Below, one piece after another: positions 1-27,199 of a stretch of DNA of 64,000 nt. How positions within the stretch are numbered: the first letter of the stretch is position 1; each line of letters starts with the position of its first letter. The translations under genes were made by a program, and so were the position numbers. The DNA comes from Undaria pinnatifida (taxonomy: Eukaryota > Sar > Phaeophyceae > Laminariales > Alariaceae): contig JABAKD010000014.1 of NCBI GenBank assembly GCA_012845835.1, positions 3,952,896-4,016,895 on the forward strand, written 5' to 3'. The notes below the pieces were generated by a model, which did no database searches, was not told the DNA's origin, and was given only the letters and a program-made list of their open reading frames with translations.

Positions 1-310
1 TGGCGTATCAGGTTATCCTCGAGCCTGGTGTAGGTCAGTTTCGTGCGCTCGAATCCCCCCGAGTGCATACTCGTACAAATTCGTGGGGACTTTTTCTTGT
101 GCACAAATTGACTTGCGAAAAGCGCGAGTTAGCAACACTCGATAAAAAAGCGACGAGCAGTGGGATTGCTGAACCTTATTGCGCGATAAAAACTGAAGGC
201 AAGAACCGGGGGGAAGAAGGGACAACACCCTGTGACCACGACTTGTCCAGAAGCTGGAAAGTAGAAGTGTGCAAAAAAGAAAGAAAAAAAAAGGGGGGGG
301 TCTAGGGTCC
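1..310 (+). repeat. tRNA-derived SINE-like element A, copy 1 (5' truncated by window)
   Basis: Starts with an RNA polymerase III A box (TGGCGTATCAGG, 1-12). A B-box-like GCTCGAATCC follows at 47-56, the same 46-nt spacing as in copy 2, then a shared ~250-bp body ending in an A-rich/G-rich tail. Nearly identical to 17851-18150. Confidence 0.7.
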
Positions 311-657
311 ACGCCATCTCTCTCGCGATTGGTAAGAACACAGAAAAAAAAAGCCTATTAAAAAGCTCTATAATAAAAGCGAGATATTCTTTGTGTTTTT
401 CTTGTGTACTTTGTTATTTAGTACTCGGAGTATATTTTTATGGGGCTAAAGGACAACGGTAGTTCCGCGTGAGCAGGTAAACCTTAAATCTGTCAAGGGA
501 GGTGTGGAGACACACCGAGAGGTGCGTTGTACGCGCATCCGCAGACTCGAGGGTCAGCACCGAGGATAACCCCAGAGTGCCCCCGAGGATCCAGGATGGC
601 CTTGAACGGGTTTATAGTAACAACGAGATCTAGAGAGGCGTTACGACCCAGGGGACG

Positions 658-1036
658 ACGCGCGCTACGATATAGAGGTAGCACTTTTCGTCTGAAATGG
701 TATTGTGAACGGCGGGGGGCTCAACTCAACACAAAATCGTCGGATATATTAAGGTAATTTTTTTTCAACTCAACCCAAAATCGTCGGAAATATTGAGGTA
801 ATTTTTTTTCAACTCCACCCAGAATCGTCGGAAATATTAAGGTCATTTTTTTTTGCCTGATTCTCGTGTTGTGTACCTTAGGCCAGAGATGGGAATTTTC
901 ATCCGGTACATGGTTGCACAGTTATATTCTTCTCTACAAATCATTTTTTTGGGAGAGGTCTTAAGCTCCCTGAAATTGAGGAAAACTCGGAAAAAAAAAA
1001 GTGGTGTGCGCACCTCCATATCTCGTAGCACGCGTC
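658..1036 (+). mobile_element. MITE-1 copy (CTACGATAGAGGTA terminal repeats)
   Basis: Left end GCGCGCTACGATATAGAGGT and right end ATATCTCGTAGCACGCGTCG are inverted. The interior has repeated CAACTCAACCCAAAATCGTCGG and CTTAAGCTCCCTGAAATTGAGG landmarks common to the family. No coding sequence. Confidence 0.65.
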
Positions 1037-1139
1037 GGACCGGGGATCTGGTATCCACAGTGGGTCCAAGGCCGGTAAAGACGCCCTCCCTAAATTACCC
1101 GCCCCGTGCGCTGAGTTACTAAATACCTACCCGTAGAAA

Positions 1140-1400
1140 CAGGAAATATCCGGGGCTGTTCACGGGCCAGGGCGTCCCCCGGCCCGCTGGTCGGGTCGGG
1201 ACTTTTTCAAAAAATCGCGGGTGAACTCGGATCGGGTCAGGAGGTGTTCGAAATCTCACTCGCGTTGGATCGGACCGGGTCAGGAGGTTTGCAAATATCA
1301 CATTGTGGGTCGGATCGGGTCAACTTGACCCGGTTCGACCCGTGAGAAGCGATCCGACCAGCGTGAAAAGCCCCGCAAATATCGACCCCGTCCGGCCCGC
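1140..1400. repeat. CCCGACCCG element I, copy 1
   Basis: Repeated GGGTCGGG/CCCGACCCG blocks separated by AGGAGGTGTTCGAAATCTCA. Copies at 11535-11735, 48145-48375, 50325-50575 and 62845-63010, and a fragment at 62525. Confidence 0.65.
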
Positions 1401-1854
1401 GTGTTCGTTAAAGCTTGGCTTGTCCCACCGAGTAGCAGCGTCCGGCCATCAACGACTCGTTCGATACGTGCAGACGAAGAAATGATACATACCTGTGGTG
1501 TACGGAGACGAAACCACCTCTTAACGCAATTCTACCACCGTCCTCGTCCAAAAAAGAAGGAAAAAACAAGAACAGGAGCGCCACGAGGCTTCCGCGGATC
1601 AGGGATAAGTGATCGCTCATTAGAACTGCGGTACGGGTCCGGATTGTTATGCATTTTTTTTGTTTTCGTTCTGCGCCTTCCGCTCCCCACCCCACTCAGA
1701 GCCGGGTGGCGGTCTTCGTCCTGTTATCGCTCATGCTGCGGCGCGGCGCAAGACTGTGGGATCGTTGTCTTCTATTAATATTAATAACGCTTTCGCCGAT
1801 AATTTTTCGCCCCGCCGTTTTCGTCGACACACGTGTTCTCGCTCCCCAGAAAAC

Positions 1855-2250
1855 ACACCGTCTTCGTCCAACAAGGAAGCAAAAAACACTGTTTTCGCCC
1901 AAAAAGGAAGCAAAAAACTCCGTTTTCGTCCAAAGAGGAAGCAAAAACGACCGTTATTGTCCAATAGGGAAGGAAAACACACCATACAGGAACTGAACCA
2001 CCTCTCAACGCAATTTTACCGCCGTCATCATCCCGAGAGAAAGAAAAAACACAGAAAAAACATAGGACTGTGCTTTCGTCTTCGTCCAAAAAGAAAGAAA
2101 AGAGCAGAAAAACCACCGCCTTCTTCCAAAAAGGGGGGGGGAAAAAACACCGCCCTGGTCCAAAAAGGAGCCAAAAAACACCGTCCTCGTCCAAAAAGAA
2201 AGGAAAAACCACCGTGCTCTTCCAAAACAGAAAACCATAAACGAGAACAC
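1855..2250. repeat. Minisatellite of CGTCCAAAAAGGAAGCAAAAA-type units
   Basis: About ten imperfect units of ~27-38 bp (TTCGTCCAAAGAGGAAGCAA and variants). Several frames stay open across it, including a 217-codon Lys/Arg-rich plus-strand frame (1660-2313), which is more simply a by-product of the repeat. No homology recognised. Confidence 0.6.
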
Positions 2251-2684
2251 GAAAGAACACGCACGAACGCACGCGGGGTGAAGACAAAACGCCTCCGTCT
2301 CACTATCCACTGAAACTACCAACAACCATAAAAAAGTTTACACGCCAAGTCGACTTCCCCCTGCACCCCCCGCTCGCTTGTTTATCGCCTCCCCTGAGAC
2401 CACCGAGCGCGGGTGCCGTGGCACCCCCCCCCGACCCCTTCTCACCCCCCCCTCCCCCGTCCCCCCTCTGTCCCCCCCCCCCCTTTCCCTCTCTCCCTTC
2501 CAACACCCGCTCCCTGCCCCGCCCCACCCCCCGCCAACTTTCTGTTCAACTTTTCCCCTCCTTTGTTTAGAAGCGTCAGCCTGCTCATCGATGGGATTAG
2601 TTATACGAAGTGGGGATTAGTTACAGGACACGAGGTACAGCACGGGGGGTACAACTCCATTTCCACCAGTCATTAGAGCAGTAC

Positions 2685-3085
2685 CCTCTAGTACGGGGTC
2701 CCAGTTTAGTGCGGTGAAAAATCGCTTGTCACGACTCCGTCCCTACAGAGTCCCCCGATAGTGCGGTACCATGTAGTGCAGAATCCAAGTTTAGTGCGGT
2801 GAAAAGTCGCTTGTTCCGTCTCCGTCCCTACAGAGCCCCACGTTAGTGCGGTACCCTATAGTGCAGGACGCCAGGTTAGTGCGGTGAAAATCGCTTGTCA
2901 CGACCTCGTCCGACTGAGTGCCACCAACTATCCCGGGATAGGGACAACTCGGGGTCCCGCTTTAGTGCGGTCATTGACATCTGACAAAGCACCGCACTAT
3001 AGAGGGATCACGACTCTACCGCGGGCATTGCCACCTGGCAATGCACCGCACTGTGGAGGGACCACGACTCTACCGGGGTTAGGCC
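2685..3085. repeat. TAGTGCGGT degenerate tandem array
   Basis: Units such as GTTTAGTGCGGTGAAAA and TCGCTTGTCACGACTCCGTC recur four times, then CACCGCAC/GCGGGACC variants. Related blocks at 7690-7880, 28010-28150, 48495-48650 and 54825-54970. Confidence 0.6.
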
Positions 3086-3504
3086 ATAAGCGTGATTAGT
3101 CCTGTACGTCACTATAAAAAAATTCAAGCGTAACAAAAAATATATACTGGTATATAAGTAGCGGGTCACATCGCGAAACAAAACAAAGCAGAAAAAAAAC
3201 AACAACTTGCAAGTAGTATAGACACTCGTACAAGTAAGCCTTAGCCGGTGAAACAAGGGGGGGGGGGGGGGGGGCTGAGAGTGACTAGTGCAATTAGTAC
3301 AATACTACCGGAACCTTGGTCATAGCTGCCTGCCGCGGTCCTTAGTCGATCCGCTTACTTAAGCGAAACCAGGCACTTCTCCAGCTGTACGATTGTGTTG
3401 TGAAGCACGGAGCAGCGGTGGTAGCGGCAGCGGAGGCGGCGGGGGGGGGGACGGGGGGGAGGGTCGAGGGGGGAGAAGGGGCGTTGAGCACAACCGTTAG
3501 TGTA

Positions 3505-3640
3505 GATGGGTGGGTGGGTGGGTGAGTGGGTGAGTGGGTGGGTGGGTGAGTGGGTGGGTGGGTGGGTGGGTGAGCGGATGAGTAGGTGGGTGGGTGCGTG
3601 AGTGGGTGGGTGGTTGGGTGGGTAGGTCAGTGGTACGGGA
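3505..3640. repeat. GGGT/GAGT microsatellite
   Basis: TGGGTGGGTGGGTGAGTGGG-type units over ~130 bp. A 17-G run also lies at 3257-3274. Confidence 0.85.
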
Positions 3641-3948
3641 GAGTGGGTGTCTCGGCCAGTATTTCACGAGCACCTATCCCGCCCACCAGCACCACAAGCA
3701 CACCTTTGCACTACTCATGACCCCACCGTACATCCAAGCCATTTGTCCCAAAAACAGGGGTGCAGCGGTAAAAAAGGTTGCATCGCTATCACTGAGTTCA
3801 CACATCACGTCAGGTATATAATATATTAAAGATAATTACAAGTGCATAACTACAATAAGCCCCCCAAAACGGGAAACCACGTTACAAACTAATAAAACCT
3901 ACCACTTTTCTTATTATCAGTACCCCTCTGTAAAAATGCCGATTTCGA

Positions 3949-20057
<16,109 letters not shown>

Positions 20058-20874
20058 CTGGAAAAGAGGCGTGCATTAACAGGGAGGATGGCGGATTGGG
20101 AGAGGGGCGGGGGGGCAATTATTACCATGCATGACCGTCGTCTGTAAGACCATAGACCCTCGCAACCCTACAATGTCGGAGGGGGGGGGGGGGGGAGGGG
20201 GGGGGGGGAGTACATATATGTTGATTTCCCCCTAATGAAAGTTTTTTACAGTTTCTGTGCACAGACTGATTAACATCACCCTGTTGACCCTGGTACAAGC
20301 TAGTTCTAAGGGGAGTCGCCGACCTATATAACCTCAATGAGGACACACACCCAGAAAATACTGGGGATCGGAGTACCACACACAGCTTGCAAAGATGATT
20401 TTCGACGAAATCTTAATCTTCGATCTCACAGCTGTATGTATTCTAGTTTTAATAATAAAAAAATCACAAAAAAGGAGAAAATAACAACAGAACAACAGAG
20501 TGAGATCAAAGGATAGAAGAAAAAAAAGAGAGCAGACACGTGGGGAAAATAAAAGCAACGGAAAGAAACACCAAAATTTTACTCTTCAGCTCAGCTCGTA
20601 AGTCTCTATGCCAGTTGGAGGCGTTTTTAGTCGGGGGGGGGGGGGGTAGGGGACATGCCGAAGTTCCTCCTACAATGCATACGAGTATTTTCTCGAGCTC
20701 TAGAAAACGTCCGGAAAGACCCCTACCGGTAAGTACGCAAGTACGCATCCCTGAGCTGTTTTCGACGCTAAGCCATCTCCTGAGTAAGCCGTGACTACGG
20801 AAGTCGACCTGTCTAACCTTCTTCCACGTGGTACAATATACAACCACCTGGTGGACAAATCAGATCAATTTTCA

Positions 20875-21175
20875 TTATCTGTGTCTGTCAGAGCAGGTAT
20901 GTAGATCCCTGATCTGTTCGTATTATGTCAGGCACGGTCTAAATCATGTTGCCGCATGGGAGCTGACATGCATAGTCTAAATCATGTTACCGGTTACCGG
21001 ATGGGAGCTGTATGATCTTTACACGACCTACGAGTAGCACATATTTCCTAGGTTGAATCTGTGTTTGGATCTGTGCTACACAATCCTGCACAAATGCCAT
21101 AACGACATACCTGGTATACAGGATCTAGAATGTCTCGTACGAATATGATCTAATTCGTGGTCTGCCCGACGTGTT
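20875..21175. repeat. GATC-rich dispersed repeat F, copy 3
   Basis: Contains a short internal duplication (GTCTAAATCATGTTGCCG and GTCTAAATCATGTTACCG) and ends ATACAGGATCTAGAATG...GTGGTCTGCCCGACGTG. Confidence 0.55.
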
Positions 21176-21824
21176 CTCTTTCCAGCTCCTAAACTTATCC
21201 TAGTCTAACTCCAACTGTTTGTCCCCATATCGGGAGTGCGGTGCTAAAAGGATTGATACGTTGATACATGGCCTTGATTCTTCGCGCGCAGAGGGTTCGG
21301 TCCCAAGTTGGAGAGTGAAGGTGGAAGTGATGCGGAAGATTGAACAACGGCGTCTGGGGTTTGGTGGGGCAGTATACTATATATGATGAATAGGAGGCGT
21401 GATTGGGTAAGGGATCGGGGAGATATATACGTTGGATAGAGCGAGATGCTGCTGTTTTACGAAAGGATATTCGACTTATATCGGAGAACTGCATCTACGC
21501 CATATTTATCGTTGGAGGATAGTAATACCAACAATATTAATAGTACTAACAATACTAAAAATAACAACAACATGAAAACAGGGCGAGTTTGATTTGATGA
21601 TGTAGAAGCGATCTCCTGGATACAGCGTCATCACGCGAGTCCACGTGTCTGCCCTTTTCCCCCGTATGGCACAACAAACTCTTGGATCATATAGCGCAGC
21701 GAGCTTCAGCTCGAGGGAGGTGAGCTCATACTCTCTGCCGGGAGACGGATTTCAGAAACAGCACCACAAAAAAATCACGACCAGACTGTGGCAGTGATTA
21801 ATAACGTCCACACATCGGACAAGT

Positions 21825-22085
21825 CATGATCTACTCGCACATGATCTGGATCCTCCATCTGTCGCGATGGTACCTGCGCAGGGTCTGACTAGTACAGACC
21901 CGACCCACGGAAAACGTGCTCTGTCGGGCAGATGACACGGCTCCCACGGTACAACATAATCTAGACCCATGCACAGACCAGGGATCCATCTACCTGCCCC
22001 AAAGGCCCAGTTACCAGTTACAGTATTCTTGCACGTATCACACGTGCAAGGTTTTTCAGAGATTTGCACGTGAATTTATCAGCGA
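21825..22085. repeat. GATC-rich dispersed repeat F, copy 4
   Basis: CATGATCTGGATCCTCCATC, ACACGGCTCCCACGGTACAA and ACATAATCTAGACCC. Reverse relation to copy 3. Confidence 0.5.
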
Positions 22086-22149
22086 TATTTTATGCTTGTG
22101 CTGACGGAGCAGTAACGGGGACCGCCGGGAGGAACAGCTCGGGCTATCG

Positions 22150-22300
22150 CTATATTGGGAACCGAAGGACACGCCAGAAAACCAGCTGGATTGCGAATGC
22201 AATTGAGTTAAATTGACACACGACGTGCAATAAAATACGTGCCAGTGTGGTGAGCCTAAGCCTTTTGTTTTTCTCCATCCGCTGGAGGGTCAAAAAGAAA
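22150..22300. repeat. Dispersed repeat E, copy 2
   Basis: GGAACCGAAGGACACGCCAG...CAGTGTGGTGAGCCTAAGCC...CTCCATCCGCTGGAGGGT, then an A-rich tail. Confidence 0.7.
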
Positions 22301-22559
22301 AAGAAAAAAGAAGATGAACGTATCCGAGGACCAACGCCCGGATGGGTAGGGTGGCCCGGGAGCTGGACCAAGTCCGGTGGAACGCAATTTTCTCATGGCC
22401 GGGGGTTTTGTCAGTGGGTGAGCTTGCGCAAGTCCCACATTACACGGAACGACGACGTTCCGGGTGGCTATCTCCACCATCTCCACCGCACCTGATCCCC
22501 ACGGTTCAGGTCGGGTCGGCACACTCACGCATCCGCATCAACGGCAGCTTGCGCTGCTG

Positions 22560-22770
22560 GGGTAGTAACGGGGACCGCCGGTAGGGACAGTTCGTGCCGT
22601 CGCCACCACGGGAACTGAAGGATACGCCAGCTATGATAGCGCTGGATTGCGAATACAATTGGGCAAAAAATGACGCACTATGTGTATGAATGAAACCACG
22701 TGAAAGTGTAGTACGCCTAAGCTTTATTTTCCCCATCCGCTGGAGGGGAAAAAAAATAAAAGAACTAAAA
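22560..22770. repeat. Dispersed repeat E, copy 3
   Basis: Same landmarks (GGAACTGAAGGATACGCCAG, CCCCATCCGCTGGAGGGG, A-rich tail) and a longer shared left part GGTAGTAACGGGGACCGCCG, also present at 22110. Confidence 0.7.
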
Positions 22771-23084
22771 AAATGTTTGGAGGCTCCTTGTGTGCAGGTC
22801 GGCAGAAAACGATGTGCAACACCATACACCATACCAATCCGTCCCCCGACCTAACCCTAACCCTAGAACCCTAATCTTAACCCCAGCCGCAGTCCTTGGA
22901 GGGCTCGAGGCCGGCACGAGGTCGGCAGGGGCCATCGTGCCACACATCGCTAATGAACGTACCCACAAATCTGATAAAACCTTGCACGTACGTGCGATTG
23001 TGGCTGGGGTGCTGAAAGCCATTGCAGTATGGTCATGGAAATGGGGATCAGATATCTCTTATGTGCGAAAACTGCTAAGGGATC

Positions 23085-23525
23085 AGAGGGTACTAATTTG
23101 TTTCACCACTTGCAAAAGGTTAACCAATTGCTTACCCAACCTAAGCCTTATAACATTCTCCCCACCTGAAACGGCGGGAGAGCAGTTCGGCCGAATAAAC
23201 GGGCCGACGTGTCAATATCCAAGCGGTTTCAGTTCCTAGGTATGACGGGGAGAGTACTCTTCAAGTTCGACATGGGGAAAGTCTGAAAAGTTTATTATTG
23301 GATGTTGGGATTCGAACCCACGACCCAAAATAATATGGTCTGTCGACGACGCCATTTGTTTAGGAATTAGAGGGTATTATTCCGTTCGACATGGGGAAAG
23401 TCGTGAAAAATAATTGTTGATGGATGCTGGGATTCAAACCCACGACCGAAAAAAAACATGGCCCTGTCGACGAGGCCATTTGTTGAGGAATTAGAGGGTA
23501 TTAGTCCGTTCGACCACTGATCAAA
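23085..23525 (-). repeat. SINE-like element C, minus-strand copy with duplicated tRNA-like part
   Basis: Contains two tandem ~115-bp units, each with a reverse-strand GGGTTCGAATCCC or GGGTTTGAATCCC B-box block. A body (AAGCGGTTTCA, AGTTCGACATGGGGAAAGTC) is shared with 38335-38720 in the opposite orientation. Confidence 0.6.
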
Positions 23526-24983
23526 GGTTGACCAATTTTACCTGCCCAAACTAAGCCTTCACAATGAAACGTTAAAAAAAAGAAAAAAAAACGGCACAAC
23601 AAAACCCCAAATCGCACGCCGGAAACGGTGTAAAACGACCACAAAGAAATAATCCGTGTTCTCCTATCCGGTGACGCTAACACTTCACTTGTTTTACCTT
23701 GATCGGTTGTGATTGTTTTCGGCTTTCTCCGTCTTACAGTGACCACAGACTTTGTACGTATCTCTCGAGGATGAGGAATCAGCACGGACACTGGGTGTAT
23801 TGATGTCGTTGGCTAGAAAAAACGGTTTGTTGCGAAGACAGCACACACAGCATGACAGTGCTGTTCTGGTGGAACTTCCGATTTTGGCGGGTAAAGTCAC
23901 GTAGCATCACTACTACTGTTTGTGTGATGGGCCCTGCCAGCGGCTAATTACAGTCAGATTTGAACTTACGATTCCTTGCGTTGTACAGTTGGGTACTCCG
24001 ATTCAAGAGCGCCCCTAACAAGCCGGAACACTCGCTCTACAAAGCGCTCTGATCTGTAGTGGGCACTATGTAGCGTTTAGTGTGGCGGGACATGTCGAGT
24101 TGGCCGCTCTGAACTCCCGAATGCTCTTAACCAAAGACGTTGGTTGACGGCACTCTGGACTTTTGACGGACAACCGTCAAGGACCGCTTCATACTAAAAC
24201 AAGTATATCACGTCTAACGAGGCCTTGACGGGACAAGGCTCGACCGTCAAGGACAGCTCCATATTAAAATCAGTATAATACGTCGAAAGAGGCCGTGACG
24301 GGACAAAACTAGACCGTCTACCGACATACTAGCTCTTAATTCGGGTGGGTACCCACTCTGTAGGTGTAGTTGAGACACCACCATTTACCATCTCCCAAGC
24401 CGTAATCGTCAGTTTATGTTGTCACTTCTTCGCTTTGATATTCCAAAACGGGTTTCGTACGTAATAACGCACCAGTACCGTGGGTACCCGGATTTAAGAG
24501 CACCCACGACAAGAAGCAGCATTCGGGACTTGAGAGCGGATAAATAAGAATGTTCCGCCTACACTAGAAGGTATATATTGCCCACTACAGATGAGGCCAA
24601 TGAGTAGGTAAGAGCAGTTGTTTCGGCTTGTCACGGGGCTCTCTTAAATCGGGATATCTACTGTAGTTAATACCTGGTATATATATGAGTTGATTAACAT
24701 CGCCCTGTTGACCCTGGTACAAGCTATACTGCAGTTGTAAGGGGAGTCGACGACCCATATCGAGTGACTGGAGCCGGTCCTGTGACTACGGACTTGATTA
24801 CGCGAGTTACTGTGAGAACAACAACAACAACAACAGTCCTTAATGAGGACAGACACCCAGTAAAACGCGCGATCGGAGCATCACATACACCTTGCAAAGA
24901 TGTGAGTTTCGACGAAATCTTCGAACTCTCAGCTGGAGTGTAATTATATTTTCATGATATACCTGGTATACCTGGTAGGTGGT

Positions 24984-25180
24984 AGCCGGTCGCGCCGGTG
25001 GTCAAGTGGATGCCCTCGAATGCTATACTACTACAGTTGGTTCTGGGGTTCGAATCTCACACGGACCGGACTTTAGAGTTTCGCCCCGGTGGTCTAGTGT
25101 TTACCCTCGAATGGCGCTATCAATTGAGTTCGTTGCGATATAGGGTTCGAATCTGACGTGTGTGTGTGTGTGTGTGTGTT
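24984..25180 (+). repeat. tRNA-derived SINE-like element B, two tandem heads
   Basis: Two successive tRNA-like units. The first has TGGTCAAGTGG (24999-25009) and GTTCGAATC (25048-25056); the second has TGGTCTAGTGT and GTTCGAATC (25145-25153). The second ends in a TG dinucleotide run. Confidence 0.65.
25155..25180. repeat. TG dinucleotide run
   Basis: (TG)n directly after the second tRNA-like head of element B. Confidence 0.85.
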
Positions 25181-25194
25181 CTTCACATTAAACC

Positions 25195-25300
25195 GTTTTT
25201 CTACTCGTCGACATCCAGCACACCCATTGTCCGTACTGATTCTTCACCCTAGAAAGATCAGCTCTGTGGTCACAAGCCACGACACAGAGATAATGCATCG
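25195..25300 (+). repeat. Dispersed repeat H (GCTCTGTGGTCACAAGCCACGACACAGAGA)
   Basis: Two half-sites: GTCGACATCCAGCACACCCA and the imperfect palindrome around CTCTGTGGTCACAAGCCACG. Copies at 10480-10590 and 63385-63490 (plus); related at 17335-17390 and 23690-23830 (minus). Confidence 0.6.
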
Positions 25301-25634
25301 TAATGCATTCGACAACGCAATGTGATGCCCTAGTACTGGGTACGACAGGCACAACATACATACGTCAGCAACAGAAATACATTGGAAGAGAGAAATACGA
25401 AATAAACAAAAACAAAAACAAAAACAAAAAACAAATAAAAACAAAGATAAAAATAAAAACAAAAAATGAAACAAACAAAACGAAGGGGAAATCGAAGAAA
25501 CAACCCAACCGGAGAGGAGAGCCAAAGCTCGGAAAAGAAACACAATAAAATGAAATAAAATAAATTAAAGTAAAACCAAAATAAGATAATCCGACGTGGG
25601 TCGGACTCTTGAGTTTATTTTTAAAAATAAAAAA

Positions 25635-26320
25635 TACAAGGGCTCCGCTCCGCGGGCGGCTGACGCCGCCCGCTACGCTCGCGCAAAGGAAGATTTCAAC
25701 TAATAAATGTGAAGGGGGCAGAAAAAAGAGGCCCATGACTTAGTGCAACTAGCGATTTGATAATGCCAAGAGCTACTTGTGCGGAGCTGATTGCCCTGTC
25801 TGTGCTGTGCTGTATGTTGGCGATGTCACGTTCAGATCGGCAGTAGTACGGGTGTAATTTGCGAAGAAAAAATCGCAAAGAGGACCGAGATGGAGAACAA
25901 AACCAACGAAAAAGCAAAAAGACGAGTACACACACGTACCAGCGGTACCTGGTACCTGGTACTTCGCCCAATACCTGGTGGTACTCTGTGTGGTTCTAAA
26001 GAAAGCACAGGGCTCTGCAAGGTTGATGACGCCGCCCGCTACGCTCGCGCAAGGAAGAGTGCATCTATTCAATAACTGAAAAATGTAAATAAATGGGGCA
26101 GCAAGAAGAGGCCCGTGATTATTTGGTGCGAATGGCGAATTGATAATAATGCCAAGAGGTGCTTGTGCAGAGCTAATTGCCCTGCGCTGTGCTGTGTGCT
26201 TGTTGATGTCACGTTCTGAACAGCAGTACGTGCGATATTTGCGGGGGGGGGGGGGCATGGGGACCGAGAGAGGACAATCATCTGAAGAAAGCAAAAAGAC
26301 GAGTACACAAAACACGTACA
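25635..26320. repeat. Two-copy tandem duplication (~370 bp)
   Basis: GACGCCGCCCGCTACGCTCG, GCCAAGAGCTACTTGTGC/GCCAAGAGGTGCTTGTGC and GCAAAAAGACGAGTACACA occur in the same order in both units, diverged by substitutions and small indels. No coding signal recognised. Confidence 0.8.
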
Positions 26321-26399
26321 TAAACCTGGTATCTGTATCATACCTGGTACTACAACTACTACTATTAATATTAACAGTAACTGCTGCCGAATGTTCAAA

Positions 26400-26790
26400 A
26401 GAACGCACAGCGCCGCAAGACACGGCACGGCACCGCACTGCGCTGCGCTGCGCTGCGCTGCTGAGCTATATATAGCCGTGCTGAACTGAGCTTGGGGTGC
26501 ATTGTTTGTGATCCAATAACAACGTCATATGTACAACTGGTGTAGTATTAATAGTACCGGTACGTGGTATGATACTTCGAATATTATTGGCATGCACGAA
26601 CTAGTAAAGAAGTACAGCAAAGCACGCAGCATGGCAGAGCACGGCAAAGCACACCGCTTCGCTCTGCTGAGCTAGCGCTGGGCTGCGGTACGCTGCTGAG
26701 CTGAGCTGCAGGGCATCGCAGGGCACTGCACTGCGCTGCGTTGCTGTGAGCTAAAGCGCTGCGATGGGGTGCTCGGCGGTGTGGAGCTGA
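26400..26790. repeat. GCTGC/GCACG-rich low-complexity stretch
   Basis: CTGCGCTGCGCTGCGCTGC and AGCACGGCAAAGCACACCG-type runs. No gene visible. Followed by a triplicated GCTGGACCGTTCCGCAA motif (26868, 27080, 27110). Confidence 0.6.
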
Positions 26791-27199
26791 TGAGCCAAGC
26801 CCAGATCTCAGCTGATAAAACTTCGTCAAGTACAAAACAAATGGTGGTAATCAAAGAAAAGCTAAAGCTGGACCGTTCCGCAACCAATGCACAGGCGGCA
26901 AATTAGCGGCAAATGGTAGGAAGTTCAACTTACTGGGAAAAAAAGAAGAAAAAATCGCGAAAAAGTTCAAAATCGTGTTGGCAGAACAAACAAATTTGCA
27001 GGAAGCAGCTGAAAAGTCAAGACACAACTGGCAAAACGAGCAGAAACAAAAACAATAAAGGCCGAGCAAGAAACCAAAGGAAAAGCTGGACCGTTCCGCA
27101 AGTAAGCTGGACCGTCCGACCCCGGAAATGCCAGGGATGCACCAACCGAGCACTCTCAGCAGAAATAAGTTAGTATGTTTATATAAAAAAATCAACGGC

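Larger units (their letters stand above)
20058..22850. other. Region without recognised gene
   Basis: Holds the repeat-D fragment, repeat G, repeat F copies, repeat E copies, G-runs at ~20177-20210 and 20633-20646, and A-rich DNA (20455-20580). No exon-like block with splice borders was recognised. Confidence 0.5.

Noticed and set aside
1660..2313. 217-codon Lys/Arg-rich frame
   Set aside because: All frames stay open across the same A-rich minisatellite; no motif, no splice or start context.
24984..25180. Functional tRNA genes
   Set aside because: A and B boxes are present but no 7-bp acceptor stem or plausible anticodon stem could be paired; SINE heads are more likely.
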